A DNA stretch of 64,000 bases, from assembly GCF_030296015.1 (NCBI RefSeq), contig NZ_AP027368.1:3582839-3646838 (forward strand), written 5' to 3'. Shown piece by piece: positions 25,303 through 33,481 of this stretch (position 1 is its first letter; every line of letters begins with the position of its first letter). The notes beneath the pieces are model-generated. The model did no database searches, had not been told where the DNA came from, and saw only the letters and a program-made list of their open reading frames with translations. Both the position numbers and the translations under genes were made by a program. Source of the stretch: Ferrimonas sp. YFM. Lineage in GTDB: Bacteria; Pseudomonadota; Gammaproteobacteria; Enterobacterales; Shewanellaceae.

Positions 25303-25635
25303 TGACCCCTGCAGGCCCGCCTGCATCTTCAGCCAGAACCGCTGCTGACAGACATTGGAGAAGCTCTTCTGGCTGGGGGTGATGGCGAAGCCGTTGTTGT
25401 TGAGCACTTGATAACTTATCCAGCACTCGGCACAGAGTTGGTCGTCAGATTGCTGCTGCTCCTGTTCGCGGCGATGCAGGAGCTCAACCCCATTACTGAA
25501 CCGATACAGGCTCTGCGTGACCCTGACTTCGGCCAACTCATCACTGTGATCCCGCAAGTGGTGAACCCTGTCCACCAGGCTCACAGGGCTGGGAGCCCCT
25601 TCGATGGCACTAATGTAGGAGAAAAGACGCTCCAT
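25294..25635 (-). CDS. Hypothetical protein
   Basis: Protein of 113 residues that I do not recognise. Support for it being real: GAGGGG lies just upstream of the ATG, and the region would otherwise be a 480-base gap. It has a Gln-rich stretch (REQEQQQSDDQLC) and four cysteines with a CAEC pair, no signal peptide and no membrane segment. It overlaps the tail of the converging barrel gene by 9 bases. Confidence 0.5.
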   Translation of the reverse strand: MERLFSYISAIEGAPSPVSLVDRVHHLRDHSDELAEVRVTQSLYRFSNGVELLHRREQEQQQSDDQLCAECWISYQVLNNNGFAITPSQKSFSNVCQQRFWLKMQAGLQGSSE

Positions 25636-25733
25636 AAACCCCTCATCACAGCAGAGAAACAGGAGCAGTCTAGAAACCTCAGGCCGAATTACAACCCATA
25701 AACTCTGGGGTTATCTTCCTGATAGATAATAAA

Positions 25734-25761
25734 AAGCGCCAAAGCTCTCGCTTTGGCGCTT
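25734..25761 (-). terminator. Terminator of the ivd operon
   Basis: AAGCGCCAAAG-CTCTCG-CTTTGGCGCTT with an A run on the plus strand (T run on the transcript), 20 bases beyond the last ivd gene. Confidence 0.88.
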
Positions 25762-25780
25762 GGGTTTCAGGCAGCAATGA

Positions 25781-26542
25781 TCAGAGACGAATACCGCCGT
25801 CCACCTCGATGCAGCGACCGGAGAAGTAATCGTTGGCCACGATAAACTCCACCGCCTGAGCCACCTCCTCTGCCAGACCCAGGCGACCCACAGGCACCAT
25901 GTCCACCAGGCGCTGCAGCGCTTCCGGCTTCATGGCGTCGGTCATCTCGGTCTTGATCACCCCGGGGGCGACCACGCCGGTGCGGATGCCATAGCGGGAC
26001 AGCTCCCTGGCCCAGCCCACCGCCATGGTGGCCACCGCCGCCTTGGAGGCGGAGTAGTTGGTCTGGCCAATGTTGCCGGCCTTGGCCAGGGAGGAGATGT
26101 TGATGATCACCCCGCGGCTGCCGGTCTCTACCATCACCGCCGCCGCTTCACGGCCACAGAGGAAGGTGCCGGTCAGGTTCACATCGATCACCCGCTGGAA
26201 CTGCTCCAGACTCATCTTGGCAGACACCTGGCCGTCGCGGGCCTTGATCAGCATGCCGTCCATCAGGATGCCGGCGTTGTTCACCAACACATCCAGGGCT
26301 CCAAAGTCCGCCTTGATGGCGGCGAAGGTCTGCTCCACCAGGGCCTCATCGGTGATGTTCACCTGATAACCCTTGGCGTCCATCCCCTTGGCGGCCAGCT
26401 CCTGGCAGGTCTGGTCCAGGATCTCGGCCTGGATATCCAGCAGCACCAGCCTGGCTCCCTGGCTGCCGAGGCGCTCGGCCATGGCCAGCCCCAGGCCCCG
26501 GGCACCGCCGGTGATCACCACTACCTTGTCCTTGAGTTCCAT
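25781..26542 (-). CDS. ivdG: SDR-family 3-hydroxyacyl-CoA dehydrogenase IvdG
   Basis: Short-chain dehydrogenase of 253 residues with all canonical parts: TGGARGLG at the NAD(P) site, NNAG, a catalytic Ser in NISSL, and YSASK. Last gene of the ivd operon. In the isoleucine branch it is the likely 2-methyl-3-hydroxybutyryl-CoA dehydrogenase, feeding the thiolase encoded first in the operon. Name taken from the Shewanella-type ivdABCDEFG order, which this locus reproduces. It follows ivdF by 3 bases. Confidence 0.87.
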   Translation of the reverse strand: MELKDKVVVITGGARGLGLAMAERLGSQGARLVLLDIQAEILDQTCQELAAKGMDAKGYQVNITDEALVEQTFAAIKADFGALDVLVNNAGILMDGMLIKARDGQVSAKMSLEQFQRVIDVNLTGTFLCGREAAAVMVETGSRGVIINISSLAKAGNIGQTNYSASKAAVATMAVGWARELSRYGIRTGVVAPGVIKTEMTDAMKPEALQRLVDMVPVGRLGLAEEVAQAVEFIVANDYFSGRCIEVDGGIRL

Positions 26543-26545
26543 CTG

Positions 26546-27442
26546 TTACTTCCCTTGTTGATGTTCAAACTGCTCGAAGATGCTGGAGAAATCCCGGCCG
26601 CCATTGCCCTTGGCGGCGTGCAGGCGGAACAGACTGGTGGCCAGGGCCCCCATGGGGGTGGAGCTGTGACTGTCGGTGGCGGTCTGCATCGCCAGGCCGA
26701 GATCCTTACACATGAGATCCACCATGAAGCCACCCTGATAGCCGTTGCTGGAGGGCACATTGGCCATCACATCCGGGCAGGGGTTGTACTTCTCCAGGGT
26801 CCAGTTGCCCCCGGAACTCACCTTGATGATCTCCGACAACACCTTGGGATCCAGGCCGTTGTGAATGCCCAGCTGCAGCGCCTCACTGGTGCCGGCCATC
26901 AGCACCGCCAGCAGCATGTTGTTGCAGATCTTGGCCACCTGGCCGGCACCGGCGGCGCCGGCATGGAAGATGTTGGCCCCCATGTTCTCCAGGATGGGGC
27001 GGGCCCGGCCAAAGCCGGCTTCGCTGCCCCCGCAGATGAAGGTCAGGGTGCCTGCCGCAGCGCCGGCGGTACCACCGGAGACCGGCGCATCCACAAACTC
27101 GATGCCGCGCTTGGCGGCCGCTTCGCCCACCACCCGGGCGCTCTCGGCGTCGATGGTGGAGCTGTCAATCAGCAGGGTGTCCTGGGAAACGGTCTGAATC
27201 AGGCCGTCCTCACCCAGGTAGAGGCCACGTACATGCTTGCCGGCGGGCAGCATGGTGATCACCACCTCGGCACCGGCGGCGGCACCGCAGCTGGAGTTAC
27301 AGGGGATGGCGCCCTGCTCGGCGATGGCGTGCACCGCATCGTGATTCAGGTCGAACACCCGGACCGTGTGGCCCGCTTTAACCAGGTTGAGGGCCATGGG
27401 GCCGCCCATGTTGCCCAGTCCGATAAAGGCGATGGTAGCCAT
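26546..27442 (-). CDS. mmsB: 3-hydroxyisobutyrate dehydrogenase (MmsB/IvdF)
   Basis: NAD-dependent dehydrogenase of 298 residues oxidising 3-hydroxyisobutyrate to methylmalonate semialdehyde in valine breakdown. The Rossmann start FIGLGNMGGPMALNLVKAGH, the substrate motif DAPVSGGTAGAAAGTLTFICGG and the catalytic lysine in GQVAKICNNMLLA are all intact. It sits 2 bases after the hydrolase gene that makes its substrate and upstream of ivdG; its product is used by the semialdehyde dehydrogenase encoded in the same operon. Confidence 0.94.
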   Translation of the reverse strand: MATIAFIGLGNMGGPMALNLVKAGHTVRVFDLNHDAVHAIAEQGAIPCNSSCGAAAGAEVVITMLPAGKHVRGLYLGEDGLIQTVSQDTLLIDSSTIDAESARVVGEAAAKRGIEFVDAPVSGGTAGAAAGTLTFICGGSEAGFGRARPILENMGANIFHAGAAGAGQVAKICNNMLLAVLMAGTSEALQLGIHNGLDPKVLSEIIKVSSGGNWTLEKYNPCPDVMANVPSSNGYQGGFMVDLMCKDLGLAMQTATDSHSSTPMGALATSLFRLHAAKGNGGRDFSSIFEQFEHQQGK

Positions 27443-27444
27443 AA

Positions 27445-28560
27445 CTACTCCTTGTTCCAGTTGCTCAATGGGTGCTCGCTCCAGGGGGGCGTCACCATGG
27501 CGTCAATGTGGGCCGCCGGTACCTCGGTGGCGGTGGTAAAGCGCCACTTAGGCTGGCGATCCTTGTCAATCAGCAGGGCGCGTACCCCTTCGACAAAGTC
27601 GCCCATCTCGGCGCAGCGCACCGACAGCACCAGCTCATGCTCAAACACCTGCTCCAGGGTCATATCCGCCCCCTGAGTCAGCTGGTGCCAGATCAGGTGC
27701 ATGGTGATTGGGCTGCCGCTGGCGAAGGTCTTCGCCGCCCTGTCGAGCCACTTCTCGTCACTCTCGAAACCGCTCAGGCGCTCCACCACCGACTGCAGGT
27801 CATCGCCGGCCATCAGGTCATCTATGTCTTTCTGGCGCGCCGACAGTACGCTGGCCGGCAAGGCCGCCTCGTCCTGTTGCTGGTAGCCACCGAGCAGCTC
27901 ATCGATCAGCGCCTTGGCATCGTGGTTGTGCCACTCCAGATGACACAGGTCAGTGAGCAGTTGCTTACGGCGGAAGTCCGCCACCGCAAAGTCCGCCAGG
28001 CCCACGTAACGGGCATCCAGGCCATTCATCTGGTAACCGGTCAGCCCCAGGAAACGGCCGCAGTGACCGGGCATGCGGTTGAGGAACCAGGTGCCGCCCA
28101 CGTCGGGGTAGAGACCTATGGTGATCTCCGGCATGGCGATGCGGGAGCTCTCGGTGACGATGCGGTGGCTGGCACCGGCCATCAGCCCCAGGCCACCGCC
28201 CATGACGATGCCGCCTCCCCAGAGAAGGATAGGCTTGCTATAGACATGAATCAGATGATCGAGGCGATACTCCCGGGTAAAGAAGGCTTCCACCTCGGGC
28301 ACCCGCTGGCCAGGATGGGCCACACAGGCGTCGTACATGGCGCGGATATCCCCGCCGGCGCAAAACGCCTTGTCACCGGCGCCATCGAGGATGACGCACT
28401 TGATCTCCTCCCGCTGCTGCCAGTCGAGCAGGGTGGCATGGAGGCGATCCACCATCTCCAGAGAGAGGGCGTTGAGTGAGCGCTCACTGTTGAGGGTCAG
28501 GTGGCCAATCAGGGCGCCGCCGGCACCCTGATGCTCCTGGATTAAGACCAGCTCACTCAT
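27445..28560 (-). CDS. ivdE: 3-hydroxyisobutyryl-CoA hydrolase (IvdE)
   Basis: Crotonase-fold enzyme of 371 residues that releases 3-hydroxyisobutyrate from its CoA ester in valine breakdown. Length and the oxyanion motifs (DKAFCAGGDIRAMYD and WGGGIVMGGGLGLMAGASHR, then PEITIGLYPDVGGTWFLNR) mark it as the hydrolase rather than a hydratase. Its ATG overlaps the stop of ivdD by one base (TGATG), so translation is coupled; a GTG five codons earlier is the alternative start. Confidence 0.92.
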   Translation of the reverse strand: MSELVLIQEHQGAGGALIGHLTLNSERSLNALSLEMVDRLHATLLDWQQREEIKCVILDGAGDKAFCAGGDIRAMYDACVAHPGQRVPEVEAFFTREYRLDHLIHVYSKPILLWGGGIVMGGGLGLMAGASHRIVTESSRIAMPEITIGLYPDVGGTWFLNRMPGHCGRFLGLTGYQMNGLDARYVGLADFAVADFRRKQLLTDLCHLEWHNHDAKALIDELLGGYQQQDEAALPASVLSARQKDIDDLMAGDDLQSVVERLSGFESDEKWLDRAAKTFASGSPITMHLIWHQLTQGADMTLEQVFEHELVLSVRCAEMGDFVEGVRALLIDKDRQPKWRFTTATEVPAAHIDAMVTPPWSEHPLSNWNKE

Positions 28561-29333
28561 CAGCGGTTCTTCCACTCTGGGGCACGCTTCTCCAGGAAGG
28601 CGTTCACTCCTTCGGCCTGATCTTCGCTGTCGAACAGATCCAGGAACAGTTCACGCTCCATCACCAGGGCCTGGCTTCGCGGCATGCTGCGGCCACTTTG
28701 CACCAGAGTCTTGCAGGCGGAGACCGCCACCGGACTTTGTTTGCCCACCTTCTCCGCCAGGGTCAGGGCGGTGTCCAGGGCACAGCCTGTGTCCACCACC
28801 TCCTCCACCAGACCGATGGAGAGGGCGCGATCCGCCTTGATGCGCTCGCCGCAGAGGATCATCCGCTTGGCCCAGCCCTCGCCCACCAGGGCGGTGAGGT
28901 TCTGGGTGCCACCGGCGCAGGGCAACAGCCCCACTGTGGCCTCGGGCAGGGCCATCTGTGCCTGGGACTCGGCGATGCGAATGTCGCAGGCCAGCGCCAC
29001 CTCCAGGCCGCCGCCCATGGCGTAGCCATTGATGGCGGCAATGGAAACGCCGCGGAAGGCGGACAGGGCCTCGAAGGCGCGGCCGAAGGCACGGGCCATA
29101 TCGGCGGCCACGCCCTTATCACCCTCGGCAAACAGCTTGAGGTCGGCACCGGCGGAGAAGAACTTGTCCCCCTCACCGGTAAGCACCAGGGCGTAGATGT
29201 CGCGGTCATTGTTCAGCTCGCCCACCAGTTGTTCGAGCTCCCCCAGACTTTGCTGGGTCCAGGTGTTGGCAGGTGGATTGTTGATGGTCACCAGGGCGGT
29301 GTGGCCCCGGCGCTCCAGCTTGAGAAATTCCAT
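28560..29333 (-). CDS. ivdD: Enoyl-CoA hydratase (IvdD)
   Basis: Crotonase-family hydratase of 257 residues, predicted to hydrate methacrylyl-CoA or tiglyl-CoA in the valine and isoleucine paths. The CoA-binding and oxyanion parts are DKFFSAGADLKLFAEG and YAMGGGLEVALACDIRIAE, followed by LPEATVGLLPCAGGTQNL. The ATG at 29333 is chosen because GGAG lies 8 bases upstream; the ATG at 29339 is only 2 bases from it. It is coupled to ivdE by a one-base overlap. Confidence 0.92.
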   Translation of the reverse strand: MEFLKLERRGHTALVTINNPPANTWTQQSLGELEQLVGELNNDRDIYALVLTGEGDKFFSAGADLKLFAEGDKGVAADMARAFGRAFEALSAFRGVSIAAINGYAMGGGLEVALACDIRIAESQAQMALPEATVGLLPCAGGTQNLTALVGEGWAKRMILCGERIKADRALSIGLVEEVVDTGCALDTALTLAEKVGKQSPVAVSACKTLVQSGRSMPRSQALVMERELFLDLFDSEDQAEGVNAFLEKRAPEWKNR

Positions 29334-29357
29334 CTTCATGGCTCCTTGTGAGCGTGT

Positions 29358-30515
29358 TTATTCGATTTGGCCGGCGTTGTCATCCAACAGGCGACGGGCG
29401 ACGATGAGGCGCATGATCTCGTTGGTGCCCTCCAGGATCTGATGCACCCGTACGTCTCGCACATGGCGCTCAAGCGGGTACTCCTGGATGTAGCCATAGC
29501 CGCCATGGATCTGCAGCGCCTCGTTACAGACGGTGAAGCCCACGTCGGTGGCAAACCGCTTGGCCATGGCACAGTAGGCGGTCTTTTCCGGGTCGTTGCT
29601 GTCCAGTTTAAACGCCGCCAGGCGCACCATCTGCCGGGCCGCCACCAATTCGGTGGCCATGTCCGCCAGCTTGAACTGCAGCCCCTGAAAGGCCGCCAGA
29701 GGCTTGCCGAACTGCTTGCGCTCCGCCATATACTGCTGAGCCCGCTCCAGGGCCGCCTGGGCGGTGCCCAGGGAGCAGGCGGCGATGTTGATGCGGCCGC
29801 CGTCCAGCCCCTTCATGGCGAAGGTAAAGCCCTGGCCCTCCTCCCCCAGCAGGTTCTCCACCGGCACCCGCACATTGTCGAAGGTCACCAGGCGGGTGGG
29901 CTGAGCGTTCCAGCCCATCTTCTCCTCCGCCTTACCATAGACGATCCCCTCGGCGTCGGCGGGTACGGCGATGGCACTGATCCCCTTGGGGCCCTCAGCG
30001 CCGGTGCGGCACATCACCACCAGCAGCTCGGTGCTGCCGGCACCGGAGATGAACATCTTGGAGCCGTTGATCACATAGTGGTCACCATCGCGCTCCGCCT
30101 TGGTGCGCAGGGAGGCGGCATCACTGCCGGCTCCGGGCTCGGTCAGGCAGTAAGACGCCAGCTTCTCACCGGTCACCAGCTGAGGGCACCAGGCGTCCTT
30201 CAGGGCCTGGGAGCCCCAGGAGGCCACCATCCAGGTGGCCATATTGTGGATGGTGATCATGGCGGTGGTGGCGGTGCACCCCTTGGACAGCGCCTCGAAG
30301 ATCAGCGCCGAGTCCAGGCGGGACAGGCCCATGCCCCCGGCCTCTTCCGGGGTGTACAGGCTGCAGAAGCCCAGCTCACCGGCGCGCTGAATCACATCCT
30401 TGGGGAAGTGATGGTCTTTGTCCCACTGCCCGGCGTTGGGGGCCAGCTCCGCCTCGGCGAACTGCTTGGCCACCTCGATGAAAGCCTGCTGGTCTTCGGT
30501 CAGGTTGAAGTTCAT
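29358..30515 (-). CDS. ivdC: Acyl-CoA dehydrogenase, isobutyryl/2-methylbutyryl type (IvdC)
   Basis: FAD enzyme of 385 residues that makes the alpha-beta double bond in branched short-chain acyl-CoAs. Family signatures are YCLTEPGAGSDAASL and QIHGGYGYIQEYPLERHVRD near the C-terminus, and the catalytic glutamate is in ILEGTNEIMRLI. From its place between the semialdehyde dehydrogenase and the hydratase in the ivd operon, isobutyryl-CoA and 2-methylbutyryl-CoA are the likely substrates; sequence alone does not separate these. It is preceded by GGGAG before the ATG. Confidence 0.92.
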   Translation of the reverse strand: MNFNLTEDQQAFIEVAKQFAEAELAPNAGQWDKDHHFPKDVIQRAGELGFCSLYTPEEAGGMGLSRLDSALIFEALSKGCTATTAMITIHNMATWMVASWGSQALKDAWCPQLVTGEKLASYCLTEPGAGSDAASLRTKAERDGDHYVINGSKMFISGAGSTELLVVMCRTGAEGPKGISAIAVPADAEGIVYGKAEEKMGWNAQPTRLVTFDNVRVPVENLLGEEGQGFTFAMKGLDGGRINIAACSLGTAQAALERAQQYMAERKQFGKPLAAFQGLQFKLADMATELVAARQMVRLAAFKLDSNDPEKTAYCAMAKRFATDVGFTVCNEALQIHGGYGYIQEYPLERHVRDVRVHQILEGTNEIMRLIVARRLLDDNAGQIE

Positions 30516-30527
30516 AAAGGCTCCCTC

Positions 30528-32021
30528 TTACTTCAGCGCAATGGTCAGGTTCTGACCGGCGACGATGCCGGACTCGGGCCAGCGGGCGGTGATGGTCTTG
30601 GTCTCGGTGTAGAAACGCACCGCCTGTTTGCCATAGGCGTGCAGATCGCCGTAGAAGCTGTTCTTCCAGCCGGTGAAGGAGAAGAACGGCAGTGGCACAG
30701 GGATGGGCACATTGATCCCCACCTGGCCCACTTCAATCTCATGCTGATACTTGCGCGCCGCGGCGCCGGAGTTGGTGAAGATGGAGGTGCCGTTGCCGAA
30801 GGGGTTGGCGTTGATCATGGCGATGGCGTCGGCCAGGGTATCCACTTCTGTGGTGCACAGCACAGGACCGAAGATCTCCTCCTTGTAGATGCGCATCTCG
30901 GGAGTGACACCGCTGAACAGGGTGGGCCCCACCCAGTTGCCGGACTCATGGCCCTCGACGGTGAAATCGGAGCCATCCAGCAGGCAGTTGGCGCCTTCGT
31001 CCTTACCGGCCTGAATCAGCTCCAGCACCCGAGCCTTGGCGGCCGGGTTGATCAGTGGGCCATAGCCGGCCTCCTCATCATCCCACAGGCCGGGACGCAC
31101 CTTGGCCAGAGCCTCCTTCAGCTCGGGAATCCACTGTTTGGACTCACCCACGAACACCGCCACGGAGATCGCCATGCAGCGCTGACCGGCGGCGCCCACG
31201 GACGCCCCCACCAGCTGGTTGATGACGGTGTCCTTGTCCGCGTCGGGCATCACCACCATGTGATTCTTGGCACCGGCGAAGGCCTGCACCCGCTTGAGGT
31301 GTTCGGTGCCGGTCTTGTAGATGTACTGGCCCACGGGCACAGAGCCCACGAAGGAGATCGCCTTGATGTCCGGGTGGGTCAGGATGCCGTCGACCACCTC
31401 TTTGGCACCGTGGACCACGTTCAGCAGCCCCTTGGGCGCACCGGCCTCTTCAAACAACTCCGCCAGCAGCATCGGGGTCATGGGGTCCTGCTCGGAGGGC
31501 TTGAGCACGAAGCCGTTGCCGCAGGCGATGGCCATGGGGAACATCCACAGGGGGATCATCGCCGGGAAGTTGAAGGGGGTGATACCGGCACATACGCCCA
31601 GAGGCTGGATGTAGCTGTAGGTATCGATGCCACGGGCCACGTTCTCTACGGTCTCGCCCATCATCATGCTGGCGATGTTGGCCGCCTGCTCCGCCACTTC
31701 GATGCCGCGCCAGACGTCCCCTTTGGCGTCGGCAAAGGTCTTGCCGGTCTCCTGGGCCAGCACCTTGGCGATGCGATCGTGGTTCTCCTTCAGCAAATGC
31801 TGGTAGCGCAGCATCAGCCGGGCACGGTCGGACACCGGCGTCTCCCGCCACTGCTCCTGGGCCGCCTTGGCACTGGCCACCGCCTGGTTCACTTCCGCTT
31901 CGGTGGCACAGTTCAGCTGGGCGATGGGGCCGTTGTTGGCCGGGTTGGTCACCTGAATCTGCTGCTCGCCGCAGCCATCGGTGTATTCACCGCCGATCAG
32001 GTGCTTCACATGTGTGGTCAT
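30528..32021 (-). CDS. mmsA: Methylmalonate-semialdehyde dehydrogenase (CoA-acylating)
   Basis: Aldehyde dehydrogenase of 497 residues converting methylmalonate semialdehyde to propionyl-CoA, CO2 and NADH in valine breakdown. The catalytic cysteine lies in [17 protein letters not shown] and the family start is [31 protein letters not shown] and the final [19 protein letters not shown] are typical of MmsA. It corresponds to ivdB of the Shewanella ivd operon. Propionyl-CoA produced here links to the PrpE-type gene elsewhere in the window. Confidence 0.95.
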   Translation of the reverse strand: MTTHVKHLIGGEYTDGCGEQQIQVTNPANNGPIAQLNCATEAEVNQAVASAKAAQEQWRETPVSDRARLMLRYQHLLKENHDRIAKVLAQETGKTFADAKGDVWRGIEVAEQAANIASMMMGETVENVARGIDTYSYIQPLGVCAGITPFNFPAMIPLWMFPMAIACGNGFVLKPSEQDPMTPMLLAELFEEAGAPKGLLNVVHGAKEVVDGILTHPDIKAISFVGSVPVGQYIYKTGTEHLKRVQAFAGAKNHMVVMPDADKDTVINQLVGASVGAAGQRCMAISVAVFVGESKQWIPELKEALAKVRPGLWDDEEAGYGPLINPAAKARVLELIQAGKDEGANCLLDGSDFTVEGHESGNWVGPTLFSGVTPEMRIYKEEIFGPVLCTTEVDTLADAIAMINANPFGNGTSIFTNSGAAARKYQHEIEVGQVGINVPIPVPLPFFSFTGWKNSFYGDLHAYGKQAVRFYTETKTITARWPESGIVAGQNLTIALK

Positions 32022-32111
32022 TATTGCTTCTCCCGTTGATGGGGCCGTCCGCGTTGGGTATGGAGTCGTTGTAGGCGTCGGACGGCCGGTCCTTGTCTGT
32101 TATCGCGAAAA

Positions 32112-33296
32112 TTAAACCAGTTCGATGGCCATCGCCGTGGCTTCACCGCCGCCGATGCACAGGGAGGCGACCCCCTTGCTCAGGCCACGGCGCTTCAGGG
32201 CGTGCACCAGGGTCACCAGCAGCCGGGTGCCGGAGCAGCCGATGGGGTGCCCCAGGGCGCAGGCTCCGCCGTTGACGTTCACCTTGGCGTGGTCCAGCCC
32301 CAGCTCCTTGATGGCCAGCATGGTCACCATGGCAAAGGCTTCGTTGATCTCATACAGGTCCACCTCATCGCGCTGCCACCCCGCACGCTCCAGCAGGCCA
32401 TTGATGGCACCGATGGGGGCGATGGTGAACTCCTCAGGTGCCTGGGAGTGGGTGTGATGGGCGGCAATGCGAGCCAGGATCGGCAGGCCATTGGCCCGGG
32501 CGTAACCGGCGCTGGTCACCACCATGGCGGCGGCACCGTCGGAGATGGAACTGGCGTTGGCGGCGGTGATGGTGCCCTCCTTGGCGAAGGCGGGGCGCAG
32601 GGCAGGAATCTTATCGGGACGGGCATTGCCGGGCTGCTCGTCCACACAAACGGTGACCTCGCCCTTGCGGGTCTTGATGGTGACCGGGGCGATCTCATCG
32701 GCAAAGGCACCCGCTTCAATGGCGGCGTTGGCCCGCTTGAGGCTTTCCAGGGCATAGTCGTCCATCTGCTCCCGGGTCAGGCCGTACTCGTCTGAGGTTC
32801 CCTGGGCAAACACCCCCATCGCCTTGCCGGTATAGGCGTCTTCCAGGCCATCGAGGAACATGTGGTCCAGCACCTTGCCGTGGCCCATGCGCATGCCACC
32901 CCGGGCCTTATCCAGCAGGTAAGGGGCCTGAGACATGCTTTCCATGCCACCAGCCACCACCAGCTGGGCACTGCCGGCTCGCACCAGATCATGGGCCAGC
33001 ATCACCGTCTTCATCCCGGAGCCACACACCTTGTTCACCGTGGTGGCACCACAGGACTGAGGCAAACCGGCTTTCAGGGTCGCCTGACGAGCCGGGGCCT
33101 GGCCCTGACCCGCGGGCAACACACAACCCATCAGCACTTCGTCCACCTGTTCGGGGGAGACACCACTCTGTGCCAGGGCGGCGCTGATGGCGCTGGCGCC
33201 CAGCTCCGGGGCAGCCACTGAGCTCAGCGCTCCCTGAAATCCACCCATGGCTGTGCGGCTGGCCGCAGCAATCACAACCTCATGATCCTTGATCAT
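32112..33296 (-). CDS. ivdA: Acetyl-CoA acetyltransferase (thiolase, IvdA)
   Basis: Thiolase of 394 residues. The acyl-accepting cysteine is residue 90 in VNKVCGSGMK, with the active-site His in GGACALGHPIGCSGTR and the second cysteine in ASLCIGGGEATAM. As first gene of the ivd operon it most likely cleaves 2-methylacetoacetyl-CoA to acetyl-CoA and propionyl-CoA in isoleucine breakdown, and may also act on acetoacetyl-CoA. A LiuR-type operator and an unusual inverted repeat lie 50-90 bases upstream of its start. Confidence 0.93.
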   Translation of the reverse strand: MIKDHEVVIAAASRTAMGGFQGALSSVAAPELGASAISAALAQSGVSPEQVDEVLMGCVLPAGQGQAPARQATLKAGLPQSCGATTVNKVCGSGMKTVMLAHDLVRAGSAQLVVAGGMESMSQAPYLLDKARGGMRMGHGKVLDHMFLDGLEDAYTGKAMGVFAQGTSDEYGLTREQMDDYALESLKRANAAIEAGAFADEIAPVTIKTRKGEVTVCVDEQPGNARPDKIPALRPAFAKEGTITAANASSISDGAAAMVVTSAGYARANGLPILARIAAHHTHSQAPEEFTIAPIGAINGLLERAGWQRDEVDLYEINEAFAMVTMLAIKELGLDHAKVNVNGGACALGHPIGCSGTRLLVTLVHALKRRGLSKGVASLCIGGGEATAMAIELV

Positions 33297-33345
33297 TGTT
33301 AACTCCTTGTAATGCGATTCATCCTAGATTACTCGAAGCGTGACG

Positions 33346-33361
33346 TTTACGGCAACGTAAA
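33346..33361. promoter_or_regulatory. LiuR-type operator upstream of ivdA
   Basis: TTTACGGCAACGTAAA, followed by CTT. The form TTTAC-N4-ACGTAAACTT is repeated exactly before liuR (56843-56858), so LiuR probably controls both operons. Confidence 0.7.
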
Positions 33362-33388
33362 CTTTGGTTTAATGCCAGGCCAAAGTTT
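33359..33388. repeat. 9-bp inverted repeat upstream of ivdA
   Basis: AAACTTTGG and CCAAAGTTT are perfect inverted arms 12 bases apart (21 bp centre to centre, two helical turns). The left arm overlaps the LiuR-type site by 3 bases. It may be the site of a second regulator of the ivd operon, such as a TetR-type LiuQ or PsrA. Confidence 0.5.
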
Positions 33389-33481
33389 GTCCAGCTGTAA
33401 GCCCACGCTGACGCAAACTCCACTATCCTTATGGAGATCCAATGACAAACAGATGGCAATTCAATGGATAACAAGGGACAA

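Noticed and set aside
29367-32039. Open frame of 890 codons opposite ivdB/ivdC
   Set aside because: Same situation: an antisense shadow of well-identified enzymes, with low-complexity composition.
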